DNA of 64,000 nt. Source: CAVQBJ01 sp963819075. GTDB lineage: Bacteria; Actinomycetota; Thermoleophilia; Solirubrobacterales; Solirubrobacteraceae. This document shows, one piece after another, positions 55,883 to 63,255 of this stretch. Position 1 is the stretch's first letter, and each line of letters opens with the position of its first letter. The position numbers and the translations under genes are program-made. The notes under the pieces are model-generated. The model worked only from the letters and a program-made list of their open reading frames with translations, ran no database searches and was not told where the DNA came from. The stretch covers positions 1,178,001 to 1,242,000 of the forward strand of contig CAWFUP010000001.1 of the NCBI GenBank assembly GCA_963819075.1, written 5' to 3'.

Positions 55883-57079
55883 ATGTCCGCGCGACCGCGA
55901 AACCTCATCACGGGCCTGCTCACCGCGGTGATCGCGGTGTTGCTGCTCGTGCTCGGCATCTGGCTCGGAGGCCATCCGAACGACCTTCCGGGATTCGTGC
56001 GCAACGCGTTCGTCTCGAACTCGGACTCGCGCGTGGTCAACGAGGCGATCGGCGATGTCGCTCACGACTACTACCGCCCGCTCACCCCGGCCGAGCTCTC
56101 CAACGCGGCGATCAGCGGCATCGTGGCGAGCCTGCACGACCGCTTCTCCAACTACCTCACGCCGCAGGAATACGGGTCCTTCGATCGCGGCCAGCAGTTC
56201 TCGGGGATCGGCGTCGAGGTCGCGCCGCAGCCTACGGGCCTGCTCATCGTGCGGGTGTTCGACGCCTCGCCGGCGCAGCGCTCCGGCCTGAAGGTCGGCG
56301 ACCTGATCACCGGGGTGAACGGGCGCTCGCTGGCCGGCGTGGCCGCGAGCACCGCAACCGGCCTCATCATCGGTCCGCCGGGAACCGACGTGACGCTGAC
56401 CGTGCGCAGCCACGGCGCCACACGGAACGTCGTCGTCACCCGCGAGGTGGTCACCGATCCCGTCGTCGCGTCGACGCTCATCACCTACCGCGGCGTCAAG
56501 CTCGGGGTCGTCGAGCTCTCGACGTTCGGCGTGCTCGGCGCCCACGGCCAGGTGCGGGTCGCCGTCGACAGCCTGCTGGCGCGCGGAGCCCGCGGACTCG
56601 TGCTCGATCTGCGCCAGAACGGCGGCGGGCTCGTCGAGGAGGCGCAGCTCGTCGCGAGCATCTTCATCCCGAGTGGCGTGATCGTGACGACGCGCGGGCG
56701 CACGCAGCCGACAGTCACGCTGCGTGCCGTCGGCGGCGCGATCTCGCCGAAGGTCCCGCTCGTCGTACTCGTCGACCGCGGCACGGCGTCGGCCTCGGAG
56801 ATCGTCACCGGCGCGCTGCAGGACGATCACCGCGCGGTCGTCGTCGGCACGCACACGTTCGGCAAGGGCGTCTTCCAGGAGGTGCGCCCGCTGTCCAACG
56901 GCGGCGCCCTGGACATCACGGTCGGCCAGTACTTCACCCCGAACGGGCGCAACCTTGGCGGGGCCGGCGTCAGCGAGGGCGCCGGCATCACGCCGAACGT
57001 GGCGCTCACGGATGCAGTCGTCGACACGAACGCCGGGCTGCAGGCCGCGCTGAAGACGCTCGCCTCCCGAGTGCCGTGA
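55883..57079 (+). CDS. C-terminal processing peptidase (S41, CtpA-like)
   Basis: 398 residues. An N-terminal membrane helix ('LITGLLTAVIAVLLLVLGIW') anchors an extracytoplasmic PDZ domain ('GIGVEVAPQPTGLLIVRVFD', 'SGLKVGDLITGVNG') and an S41 protease domain. The Ser/Lys dyad is S303 in 'RGTASASEIV' and K328 in 'HTFGKGVFQ', 25 residues apart as in E. coli Tsp. It probably trims envelope proteins or hydrolases; a ctp gene behind ftsEX is common in Gram-positive genomes. Overlaps rnr by GTGA. Confidence 0.92.
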   Translation: MSARPRNLITGLLTAVIAVLLLVLGIWLGGHPNDLPGFVRNAFVSNSDSRVVNEAIGDVAHDYYRPLTPAELSNAAISGIVASLHDRFSNYLTPQEYGSFDRGQQFSGIGVEVAPQPTGLLIVRVFDASPAQRSGLKVGDLITGVNGRSLAGVAASTATGLIIGPPGTDVTLTVRSHGATRNVVVTREVVTDPVVASTLITYRGVKLGVVELSTFGVLGAHGQVRVAVDSLLARGARGLVLDLRQNGGGLVEEAQLVASIFIPSGVIVTTRGRTQPTVTLRAVGGAISPKVPLVVLVDRGTASASEIVTGALQDDHRAVVVGTHTFGKGVFQEVRPLSNGGALDITVGQYFTPNGRNLGGAGVSEGAGITPNVALTDAVVDTNAGLQAALKTLASRVP

Positions 57080-59010
57080 GCCCGTCCGCGCCGAGCGCGG
57101 CGGGCGCGATCGTGGCCGTGCTCGAGAAGCGAGGGCGCTTCCTGACCGCACAGCGACTGTTCGGATTGCCCGCGGACGCCGACGCGGCGACCCGTGGGCG
57201 TCGGCGCGAGGGTGGCCCGGTCGTCGATGGACGCACGTCGCGCGGCGGGGTGCGCGCGCAGGCCGGCGACCTCGTGCTCGTGCAGGTCGGCGGGCGCGGT
57301 CGGCGCGGTGGCGCGCCGGCGGGCCACGCGCGCGTCGTGCGGGTGCTCGGGCGCCCGGACGTCGCCCGTGACGTGATCGAGGGACTGATGCTCGACCGGG
57401 GTCTGCGGCGGGCGTTCGAGCCGGTCGTCGAGCGCGCGGCACGGGAGGCCCGCGATCGCGGGCTCGAGCCGGCTGGGGCGGGCAGGAGCGCGCCGCGGCG
57501 CGACCTGCGCGAGCTCGTGACGTTCACGATCGACCCGGCCACCGCACGTGACTTCGACGACGCGATCTCGGCGGAGATGCTCGACGACGGCCGTGTTCGC
57601 GTGTGGGTGCACATCGCCGACGTGTCCGCGTACGTGGCCGAGGACACGGCGGTCGATCGCGAGGCCCGGCGGCGCGGCACGAGCGTCTATGTGCCGGGCG
57701 CGGTCGAGCCGATGCTGCCCGAGGCGCTCTCCAACGAGGCCTGCTCACTGGTGCCCGAGCGAGACCGCCTCGCGGTCACGGTCGAGCTCGTGCTGCGCGA
57801 GGCGAACGTCGAGCGGGCCAGCTTCTACCGCTCGATCATCCGCTCGGACGTCCGGCTGGACTACGACCGCGTCGATCGCATCTTCGCCGGCGACGAGCCC
57901 GCGCTGGACGGGTGGGCGGCACCGCTCGCCGCCGCGCGCCGGGCCGCCGGCGCGCTCGACGCGGCCCGCGAGCGCCGGCGCAGCGCGCTGACGCTCGACC
58001 GCCCGGAGCCAGAGTTCGTGTTCGACCGGGAGGGGCATGTCAGCGAGGTACGCGCACACACGCAGACCGAATCGCACCGGCTCATCGAGCACCTGATGAT
58101 CACGGCAAACGAGGCGGTGGCCACGCACCTGGCCGAGCGCGGCGTGCCGACGCTGTATCGCGTGCACGAGCGCCCCGACCCCGACCGGGTCGAGCAGCTC
58201 GTCGCGCAGCTCGCCTCGCTCGGGGTGTCCACGCCGCCGGTTCCCGAGCCGCTGTCCTCGTCGCAGGCGGCAGCGCTGCTCGGCGACGTCTCCGCGCGGG
58301 TGGAGGCGCACGTGCGCCGCACCGGGCACGGGCGCATCGGGCTCACCCTGCTCGTGCTGCGCACGCTCAAGCAGGCGTACTACTCGCCGGTCAACCTCGG
58401 CCACGCGGGGCTCGACTCGCCGTGCTACTGCCACTTCACCTCGCCGATCCGCCGCTACCCCGACCTCGTCTGCCACCGGGCGCTGCTCTCGGCGATTGGC
58501 GGTGGCGAGGCCGCGCCGCGCGCGAGCGGGCTGGCCGAGCTCGGCGCCTGGACATCGGGCCGCGAGCGTGCGGCGACGCTCATCGAGCGCGACGCCGACG
58601 ACATCGCGCGTGCGTTCGCGCTCGAGCAGATGCTCTACCGCGAGGGGTTCGACCGGGAGTTCGCGGGGGAGGTGAGCGGCCTCATCGGCGCCGGCGCGTT
58701 CGTCGTGTTCTCGGCCGACGAAGCGGCGGATGCGACGACGGCGCCGCCGTATGAGGGGATGCTCCCGATGCGCCGGATGCAGGGGGTCGTAGCCCGTCCC
58801 ACATCGGAGCGGGCGCGCCGCGAGGGCGCGCGGGGCGGGCGTGGCCGGGCCTCGGAGGAGACGGGCGAGCGGGATTGGTGGGAGCTCAACGAGGAGGGCA
58901 CGATCCTGCACGGGTCGCGCAGCGGGGCCGCGCTGCGCCTCGGAGATCCCGTGCAGGTGCGCGTCCACCGCGTCGACACGGTGCGCGGCCGGGTCGATCT
59001 CGGCCCGTGA
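57076..59010 (+). CDS. rnr: RNase II/R family 3'-5' exoribonuclease
   Basis: 644 residues. A reduced N-terminal region (about 1-140) with one OB-like segment is followed by the RNB domain with its four catalytic aspartates D153, D159, D161 and D162 ('DPATARDFDDA'), spaced exactly as in RNase II, then 'VWVHIADVSAYVAEDTAVD' and 'CHFTSPIRRYPDLVCHRAL'. A C-terminal S1-like strand set ends 'GDPVQVRVHRVDTVRGRVDL'. Shorter than E. coli RNase R (813), so cold-shock domains seem trimmed. RNase R degrades tmRNA-tagged, non-stop mRNAs, which fits its place just upstream of smpB and ssrA. GTG start overlaps ctpA. Confidence 0.9.
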   Translation: MSPSAPSAAGAIVAVLEKRGRFLTAQRLFGLPADADAATRGRRREGGPVVDGRTSRGGVRAQAGDLVLVQVGGRGRRGGAPAGHARVVRVLGRPDVARDVIEGLMLDRGLRRAFEPVVERAAREARDRGLEPAGAGRSAPRRDLRELVTFTIDPATARDFDDAISAEMLDDGRVRVWVHIADVSAYVAEDTAVDREARRRGTSVYVPGAVEPMLPEALSNEACSLVPERDRLAVTVELVLREANVERASFYRSIIRSDVRLDYDRVDRIFAGDEPALDGWAAPLAAARRAAGALDAARERRRSALTLDRPEPEFVFDREGHVSEVRAHTQTESHRLIEHLMITANEAVATHLAERGVPTLYRVHERPDPDRVEQLVAQLASLGVSTPPVPEPLSSSQAAALLGDVSARVEAHVRRTGHGRIGLTLLVLRTLKQAYYSPVNLGHAGLDSPCYCHFTSPIRRYPDLVCHRALLSAIGGGEAAPRASGLAELGAWTSGRERAATLIERDADDIARAFALEQMLYREGFDREFAGEVSGLIGAGAFVVFSADEAADATTAPPYEGMLPMRRMQGVVARPTSERARREGARGGRGRASEETGERDWWELNEEGTILHGSRSGAALRLGDPVQVRVHRVDTVRGRVDLGP

Positions 59011-59044
59011 GGCGTGCGCCGCTCTACTAGGCTCGCAGGCAGCC

Positions 59045-59524
59045 ATGGCCAAGTCCAAGAAGAAGAAGGTCGCCCCCGGCGACGTTGCCTCCAACCGCTA
59101 CGCGTCCTACCGCTACAACCTCGTCGAGCGGCTGGAGTGCGGCATCGCGCTCCAGGGCACCGAGGTCAAGTCGCTGCGCACCGGGGGCGCACAGCTGAAG
59201 GACGGCTTCGCCTCGATCCGCGGCGGCGAGCTGTGGCTGCAGAACGTCCACATCCCGCCCTACGGCCCGGCCGCGCGCGACAACCACGACCCCGAGCGAC
59301 CGCGCAAGCTGCTCGTCCATCGGCGCGAGCTCGACCGGCTCGAGGGGCGCATCAAGGAGCGCGGCTACACGCTCGTGCCGACGCGCATGTACTTCTCGGG
59401 TCCGCACGCCAAGGTCGAGATCGCGCTGGCGCGTGGCAAGGACCTGTACGACAAGCGCGAGACGATCCGCAAGCGCGACACCGATCGCGAGATGCAGCGC
59501 GCGCTGCGCGAGGCACATCGCTGA
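59045..59524 (+). CDS. smpB: SsrA-binding protein SmpB
   Basis: 159 residues, an OB-fold protein that delivers tmRNA to stalled ribosomes. Typical blocks are 'VASNRYASYRYNLVERLECG', 'GTEVKSLRTGGAQLKDGFAS', 'RKLLVHRRELDRLEGRIKER' and the basic tail 'GKDLYDKRETIRKRDTDRE' that enters the mRNA channel. TAGGCT (59028-59033) is 11 nt before ATG 59045. Its RNA partner is encoded 1 kb downstream. Confidence 0.97.
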   Translation: MAKSKKKKVAPGDVASNRYASYRYNLVERLECGIALQGTEVKSLRTGGAQLKDGFASIRGGELWLQNVHIPPYGPAARDNHDPERPRKLLVHRRELDRLEGRIKERGYTLVPTRMYFSGPHAKVEIALARGKDLYDKRETIRKRDTDREMQRALREAHR

Positions 59525-59576
59525 TGGGTGTCGATGAGGTTTAGGGAGCGCTGAGGCGGGCTGGCAGAATAGAGCG

Positions 59577-60456
59577 ATGGAATCGCACAGCCCGCCGGTG
59601 CCGCTCGCCAACGCGGGGCCGGTCGTGCTCGGCGAGAGCGTGCTGCCCGCGCCGCGGCGCGAGGGGGCAGGACCGCCCCGGCGACCGCTGCTGCAGCGCC
59701 TCGGCAGCGGCAGCGCGGTGGCCGCCGCCGTAGCCAAGTTCCTGGCGCAGATCAAGGCGCTGCTCTTCCTGCTGCCGAAGGTGAAGCTGCTGACGTTCGC
59801 CGCGAGCGCGTTCTTGTCGGTTGCGGCCTATGCGCTCCTCTGGGGCTGGTCGTTTGCCCTCGGCTTCGTGCTGTTGCTGCTCGTGCACGAGATGGGGCAC
59901 GTGATCCAGCTGCGTCGCGAGGGGATCAAGGCGACGGCGCCGCTGTTCATCCCGTTCCTCGGCGCGGTCATCAAGGCGGACCTGTGGTCTGGCGACGCGC
60001 TGCGCGAGGCCCGCGTCGGCCTGGCCGGGCCGATCCTCGGCACGATCGGGGCGGCGGTGTGCCTGCCGCTGTACCTGCTCACCGGCAATGAGCTGTTCAA
60101 GGCGCTCGCCTACATCGGCTTCCTGCTGAACTTGTTCAACATGCTCCCGGCGCTCCCGTTCGACGGGGGCCCGCGCGATGGCGGCGATGGCGCCCTGGAT
60201 GTGGTTCGTCGGCTTCGCGGCGCTCATCCCGCTCGCGATCTACCTGCGGGGGCCGATCATCTTCCTTGTCATCATCGTCGGCGGTCGCGAGATGTGGGTC
60301 CGCTGGCAGCAGCGCCGCAGCCGCACGCTCGAGCAGGCGGCGTACTACCGCGTCAGCCGCCGCGACCGGCTCCTCGTCGGGGCCGTCTACGTCGGGCTGC
60401 TCGTCGTGCTCGCCGTCGGCATGCACGAAGCGTTCGTGGCCCGCGCGATCAGCTGA
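59577..60456 (+). pseudogene. M50 (site-2) protease, split by a 1-nt frameshift
   Basis: The first frame encodes a membrane metalloprotease: 'LLLVHEMGHVIQL' has the zinc H-E-x-x-H (104-108), and 'LLNLFNMLPALPFDGG' the third-ligand Asp. Right after D-G-G the family expects R-(A/I)-M; in the DNA this continuation ('RAMAAMAPWMWFVGFAALIP') is in the +1 frame from about 60172 and runs to a stop at 60456. One extra base within gggggcccgc (60164-60173) explains the break. Without it the product would be 292 residues with normal C-terminal helices. In frame 1 alone the protein instead gains an Arg-rich nonsense tail to 60503. It may be a sequencing error, a recent mutation or recoding. Confidence 0.8.
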
Positions 60457-60465
60457 GGCGTCGGT

Positions 60466-60494
60466 TTGGACGACCTCGCCGCGCGGACTACAAT
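60466..60494 (+). promoter_or_regulatory. Promoter of the tmRNA gene
   Basis: TTGGAC (60466-60471) and TACAAT (60489-60494) with a 17-bp spacer closely match the primary-sigma consensus and place the start of transcription about 12 nt before the mature tmRNA 5' end. This is the best promoter match in the window. Confidence 0.8.
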
Positions 60495-60512
60495 GGCTCG
60501 TGACGCATCCCC

Positions 60513-60877
60513 GGGGACGACAGGCTTCGACGTGGTCGGTTCGTGGGGGTGGTTGCGAGTCGAGGTCCCGGGAGGCCTCGTAAAACACCCGGGAAAACCA
60601 TAAGTGCGGACTCTCATGAGTTCGACCTCGTCGCTGCCTAGTAACTAGGCCCTTCGAGGTTTCTGGCCCCGGCGCGCCTGCCGCCGGGATCGCCGGAATC
60701 AGATAGCAGGCTCACCCGGTGCGGCCCGCCTCCGCCAATCCGGGGACACTTCAGGAGGCTGGTCCCCCACAACCCGGCCGGCGAGGCGAGCGGGGGATGA
60801 GATCAGAGCGCCGGCTACGCTCGTAGACGCCACTCTTCACGCGATCGCGGACGCGGGTTCAATTCCCGCCGTCTCCA
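60513..60877 (+). ncRNA. ssrA: Transfer-messenger RNA
   Basis: The 5' end GGGGACG (60513-60519) pairs with CGTCTCC (60870-60876) to form the 7-bp acceptor stem with one G-U pair. The T arm is gcggg-ttcaatt-cccgc at 60853-60869. The tag frame begins at GCG 60606 and encodes ADSHEFDLVAA, followed by tandem TAG TAA stops at 60639-60644. The tag resembles the ADSH- tags of other Actinobacteria but ends VAA rather than ALAA. CCA is not encoded (the sequence continues actgc), so it must be added. SmpB is encoded 1 kb upstream. Confidence 0.95.
60846..60863 (+). repeat. att-like direct repeat, copy 1 (tmRNA T arm)
   Basis: cgcggacgcgggttcaat lies in the 3' part of ssrA and recurs with one mismatch at 63128-63145. 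The tmRNA 3' end is a frequent integration target for mobile elements. Confidence 0.45.
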
Positions 60878-60890
60878 CTGCAGCGCGGTC

Positions 60891-60908
60891 TTGGCTTGGC
60901 AAAGCCAA
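60891..60908 (+). terminator. Hairpin after ssrA
   Basis: TTGGCTT (60891-60897) and AAGCCAA (60902-60908) form a 7-bp stem with a 4-nt loop 13 nt past the mature tmRNA end; no T tract follows. Probable transcription stop or 3' processing signal. Confidence 0.45.
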
Positions 60909-60994
60909 AGCCGGCGCGTTCGTGCCGCCCCTGTGATCGCGGGCCGGCAGCGTTTCGTCGCAATGCCGTGGGAGCCTGCCGGAGTGGCTTCGCG

Positions 60995-61049
60995 CAGGGG
61001 GTGTACGTCCTTTCCATGACTGTCTCGCGGAAAGGACGTGCACCCCTTG
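60995..61049. repeat. Long near-perfect hairpin enclosing a start codon
   Basis: Left arm 60998-61015 (ggggtgtacgtcctttcc) pairs with 61029-61046 (ggaaaggacgtgcacccc) with a single G-U, and pairing extends to 60995/61049 for 21 bp. The 13-nt loop begins with ATG 61016, a possible start of the DUF559 gene. The structure would strongly hinder initiation there and looks like a dispersed palindromic element. Confidence 0.8.
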
Positions 61050-62020
61050 ACGCAACGCTCGCCCGGGTGGCGGAACGCCAGCATGGCGTTGTGACCGCGG
61101 CGCAGTTGCAGACGCTCGGACTGAACGACAGTTCGGTCAGTCACCGAGTCCGGACCGGGAGACTGCACCGTCTGTACTGGGGCGTGTATGCGGTGGGGCA
61201 CTCCCAGGTCTCGTGGGAGGCTCGCAGCCTGGCGGGCGCGTTGTCCGTTGGTCGCGATGCCGTCCTCAGCCACTGGACGGCGGCCCGGTTTTGGGGCCTT
61301 CTCGACATTCGTGCCGATCGAGTCGACGTGAGCGTGGCGCGCCGGGTTCGCTCGCGTCGTGGCATACGGGGGCATACGGTGCGTCGCCTCGACGCGCGTG
61401 ACTGGACCACCGCGAACCGGCTCCCGCTTACGACGGTCGCGCGCACGCTCGTTGACCTGGCCGACGTGGCCGGCGAGCGAGCGTTGACCCGTGCCGTGCG
61501 AGAGGCGCTGGTGCAGCGGCGCGTTGACGAGCGGGCGCTGCGTCGACAGCTGGCCGGGGCGGGCGGGCGTCGCGGCGCGGGGCGGCTGGGCAGGTTGATT
61601 GCGCCCGGCCCGTCGCCGACGCGAAGCGTGCTTGAGGACAGGGTGCTCGATCTATTGCGCAGTTACGGGTTCCCACCGCCTGCGATCAACGTCGTGCTCG
61701 ACGGCCTTCCGCGCCGCGTGGAGGTGGACTTCCTGTACGCCGACGCCCGCCTGATCATCGAGGCCGACGGAGCGCGCTACCACGAAAATCGACTGGCCCG
61801 CGAAGCCGACGTGACGAGGCAGGCGATGCTCGAGGCGGCTGGCTATCGCGTGATGCGCCTCAACTGGGCGCAGGTGACCCAGGCTCCCGATCAGACTGCG
61901 AGCCGCCTGAGGCGCGCGCTCGCGCGTTCGACTGCCGCGTCGGGTTCGGATGCCCGTTCGCGAGCGCCGGACGTGGGCCTCTCGCGCCGATCAGCGGGCG
62001 GGGAGGAAGTCGAGGAGTAG
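61016..62020 (+). CDS. AbiEi-like antitoxin domain / DUF559 nuclease-fold protein
   Basis: 334 residues. The N-terminal winged helix ('RVAERQHGVVTAAQLQTLGL', 'RTGRLHRLYWGVYAVG') resembles the AbiEi antitoxin N-terminal domain. The middle ('LTTVARTLVDLADVAGERAL') is also typical of AbiEi-like proteins. The C-terminus is a DUF559 domain with a restriction-endonuclease-like core ('RVEVDFLYADARLIIEADGARYH', given as 'RVEVDFLYADARLIIEADG', and 'GYRVMRLNWAQV'). No AbiEii toxin is adjacent. Such stand-alone proteins are frequent in Actinobacteria, with unknown role. ATG 61016 lies in the loop of the long hairpin; GTG 61067 ('VAERQHGVV') is an alternative start. The 3' end overlaps the hydrolase gene by 30 bp. 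Confidence 0.75.
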   Translation: MTVSRKGRAPLDATLARVAERQHGVVTAAQLQTLGLNDSSVSHRVRTGRLHRLYWGVYAVGHSQVSWEARSLAGALSVGRDAVLSHWTAARFWGLLDIRADRVDVSVARRVRSRRGIRGHTVRRLDARDWTTANRLPLTTVARTLVDLADVAGERALTRAVREALVQRRVDERALRRQLAGAGGRRGAGRLGRLIAPGPSPTRSVLEDRVLDLLRSYGFPPPAINVVLDGLPRRVEVDFLYADARLIIEADGARYHENRLAREADVTRQAMLEAAGYRVMRLNWAQVTQAPDQTASRLRRALARSTAASGSDARSRAPDVGLSRRSAGGEEVEE

Positions 62021-62806
62021 CCGATTGACGTCCGCCGGCGCGTCGAGTTGCATCCAGTGCCCAGGACCATCGAGACGCTCGTATCGCCACGGGGCCGTGA
62101 TGTTCGCGGCCGACGCCGTCATCTGCGTCTCGGTCAGGAGGTGGTCGTCTGAACTCCAGACGCCCAACGTCGGGACGTCTATGGGCGGTCGCGCGCGGCG
62201 CGACCGCAGGTAGGATCGCGCCGAAATATTGGCGCGGTAGTAGCTCAGCGCCGGCGTGAGCGAATCGTTTGCGTCGAGCTCGGCGATCACGGCGTCGGCA
62301 TCGGGGTGGCGGCCCCACGCGCGGAAGTTCGCCCAGTCGTCAGCGGAGAGCCATTCCTCGGCCTCGCCCGCGAACTGAAACAGGAGCATGTACCAGGACT
62401 TCTCGTTCTGCTCGAAGTGGCCGGAGCTCAACGTGGCGCTATGGCCCACCGAGAGCGCCACGAGATGGTCGACGCGGTCCGCGGCCAGCGCTCCCATTGC
62501 CCATGCCAGCGCGGCTCCCCAATCGTGTCCGACGACATGAGCGCGCTCGATGCCAGCGTCGTTGAGCACCGCGACCACGTCGTTCATGAGGACGCGGATC
62601 GCGTAGGCGCCCACCTGTGCCGGCTTGTCCGATCGCCCGTAGCCGCGCAGGTCGGGCACGATCACTCTGAACCCTGCGTCTCTCAGCGCCGGTATCTGGT
62701 GACGCCACAGCTGCCCGGAATCCGGGAAGCCGTGCAGCAGAATTACAGGCCGGCCCTCTCCCGTGACCTCGTACTCGATACCGATACCGTCAACATCGAC
62801 GCGCAT
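61991..62806 (-). CDS. Alpha/beta hydrolase, epoxide hydrolase-like
   Basis: 271 residues. 'ILLHGFPDSGQLWRHQIPAL' contains the HGFP oxyanion motif, 'PDLRGYGRSDKPAQVGAY' is characteristic of epoxide hydrolases and haloalkane dehalogenases, the nucleophile is D95 in 'VVGHDWGAALAW', and the catalytic His is H250 in 'DGPGHWMQLDAP'. A cap domain lies between about 130 and 200. An Asp nucleophile points to epoxide or haloalkane hydrolysis rather than esterase activity. Substrate unknown. Convergent with the DUF559 gene. Confidence 0.88.
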   Translation of the reverse strand: MRVDVDGIGIEYEVTGEGRPVILLHGFPDSGQLWRHQIPALRDAGFRVIVPDLRGYGRSDKPAQVGAYAIRVLMNDVVAVLNDAGIERAHVVGHDWGAALAWAMGALAADRVDHLVALSVGHSATLSSGHFEQNEKSWYMLLFQFAGEAEEWLSADDWANFRAWGRHPDADAVIAELDANDSLTPALSYYRANISARSYLRSRRARPPIDVPTLGVWSSDDHLLTETQMTASAANITAPWRYERLDGPGHWMQLDAPADVNRLLLDFLPAR

Positions 62807-63255
62807 CCCGCTCCCTCCGCTCAGCGACGACCGTACGGCAACCGACGCGCGAAGCGTCGCACACCGCTACCAGACCCGGAGTAGCGCGCCGGGCGTCCCC
62901 TGACAGCATGTCTCGTCACATGGGCATTCGGCGTTGCCCCGCCAGGAGCGGCAGCCGGTGGTGAGCCTGACTACTGACGTGGTGTACCAGCACAGACCGC
63001 AACGCCTCAACCCGGGCTTGACGGTTTGATCTTGTTCCCCGTAAGTCCACTGCCGACGGTTGGACGCTTCGGTTTCCGCAAGGAGGCTGGGGCGTCTTTC
63101 TCGTTCCGAGCGGCCGTTTGCAGCGGCCGTGGACGCGGGTTCAATGCTGCCTGGCGCGCTGGCGGTCGGGACCGTGTATCGTGGCCGCCTTCAGACTCCT
63201 CGCCACACAGGCACGGGATTGGCGAGGCCCAATAGTCCGCTCGAACGGGGCCGAT
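62807..63255. other. Gene-free stretch
   Basis: No supported gene. It lies between the hydrolase start and the glycine-rich protein, so it probably holds both promoters; TTGACG at about 63019 is the best -35-like match but no good -10 follows at 17 bp. The att-like repeat copy at 63128-63145 is inside it. Small ATG-led frames here have no recognisable product. Confidence 0.5.
63128..63145 (+). repeat. att-like direct repeat, copy 2
   Basis: cgtggacgcgggttcaat matches the tmRNA T-arm segment 60846-60863 in 17 of 18 bases. Similarity stops right after, so it is not a second tmRNA or a tRNA. Confidence 0.45.

Noticed and set aside
63128..63150. tRNA gene suggested by ggttcaat
   Set aside because: No T-arm complement, acceptor stem or anticodon arm; only a fragment matching the tmRNA.
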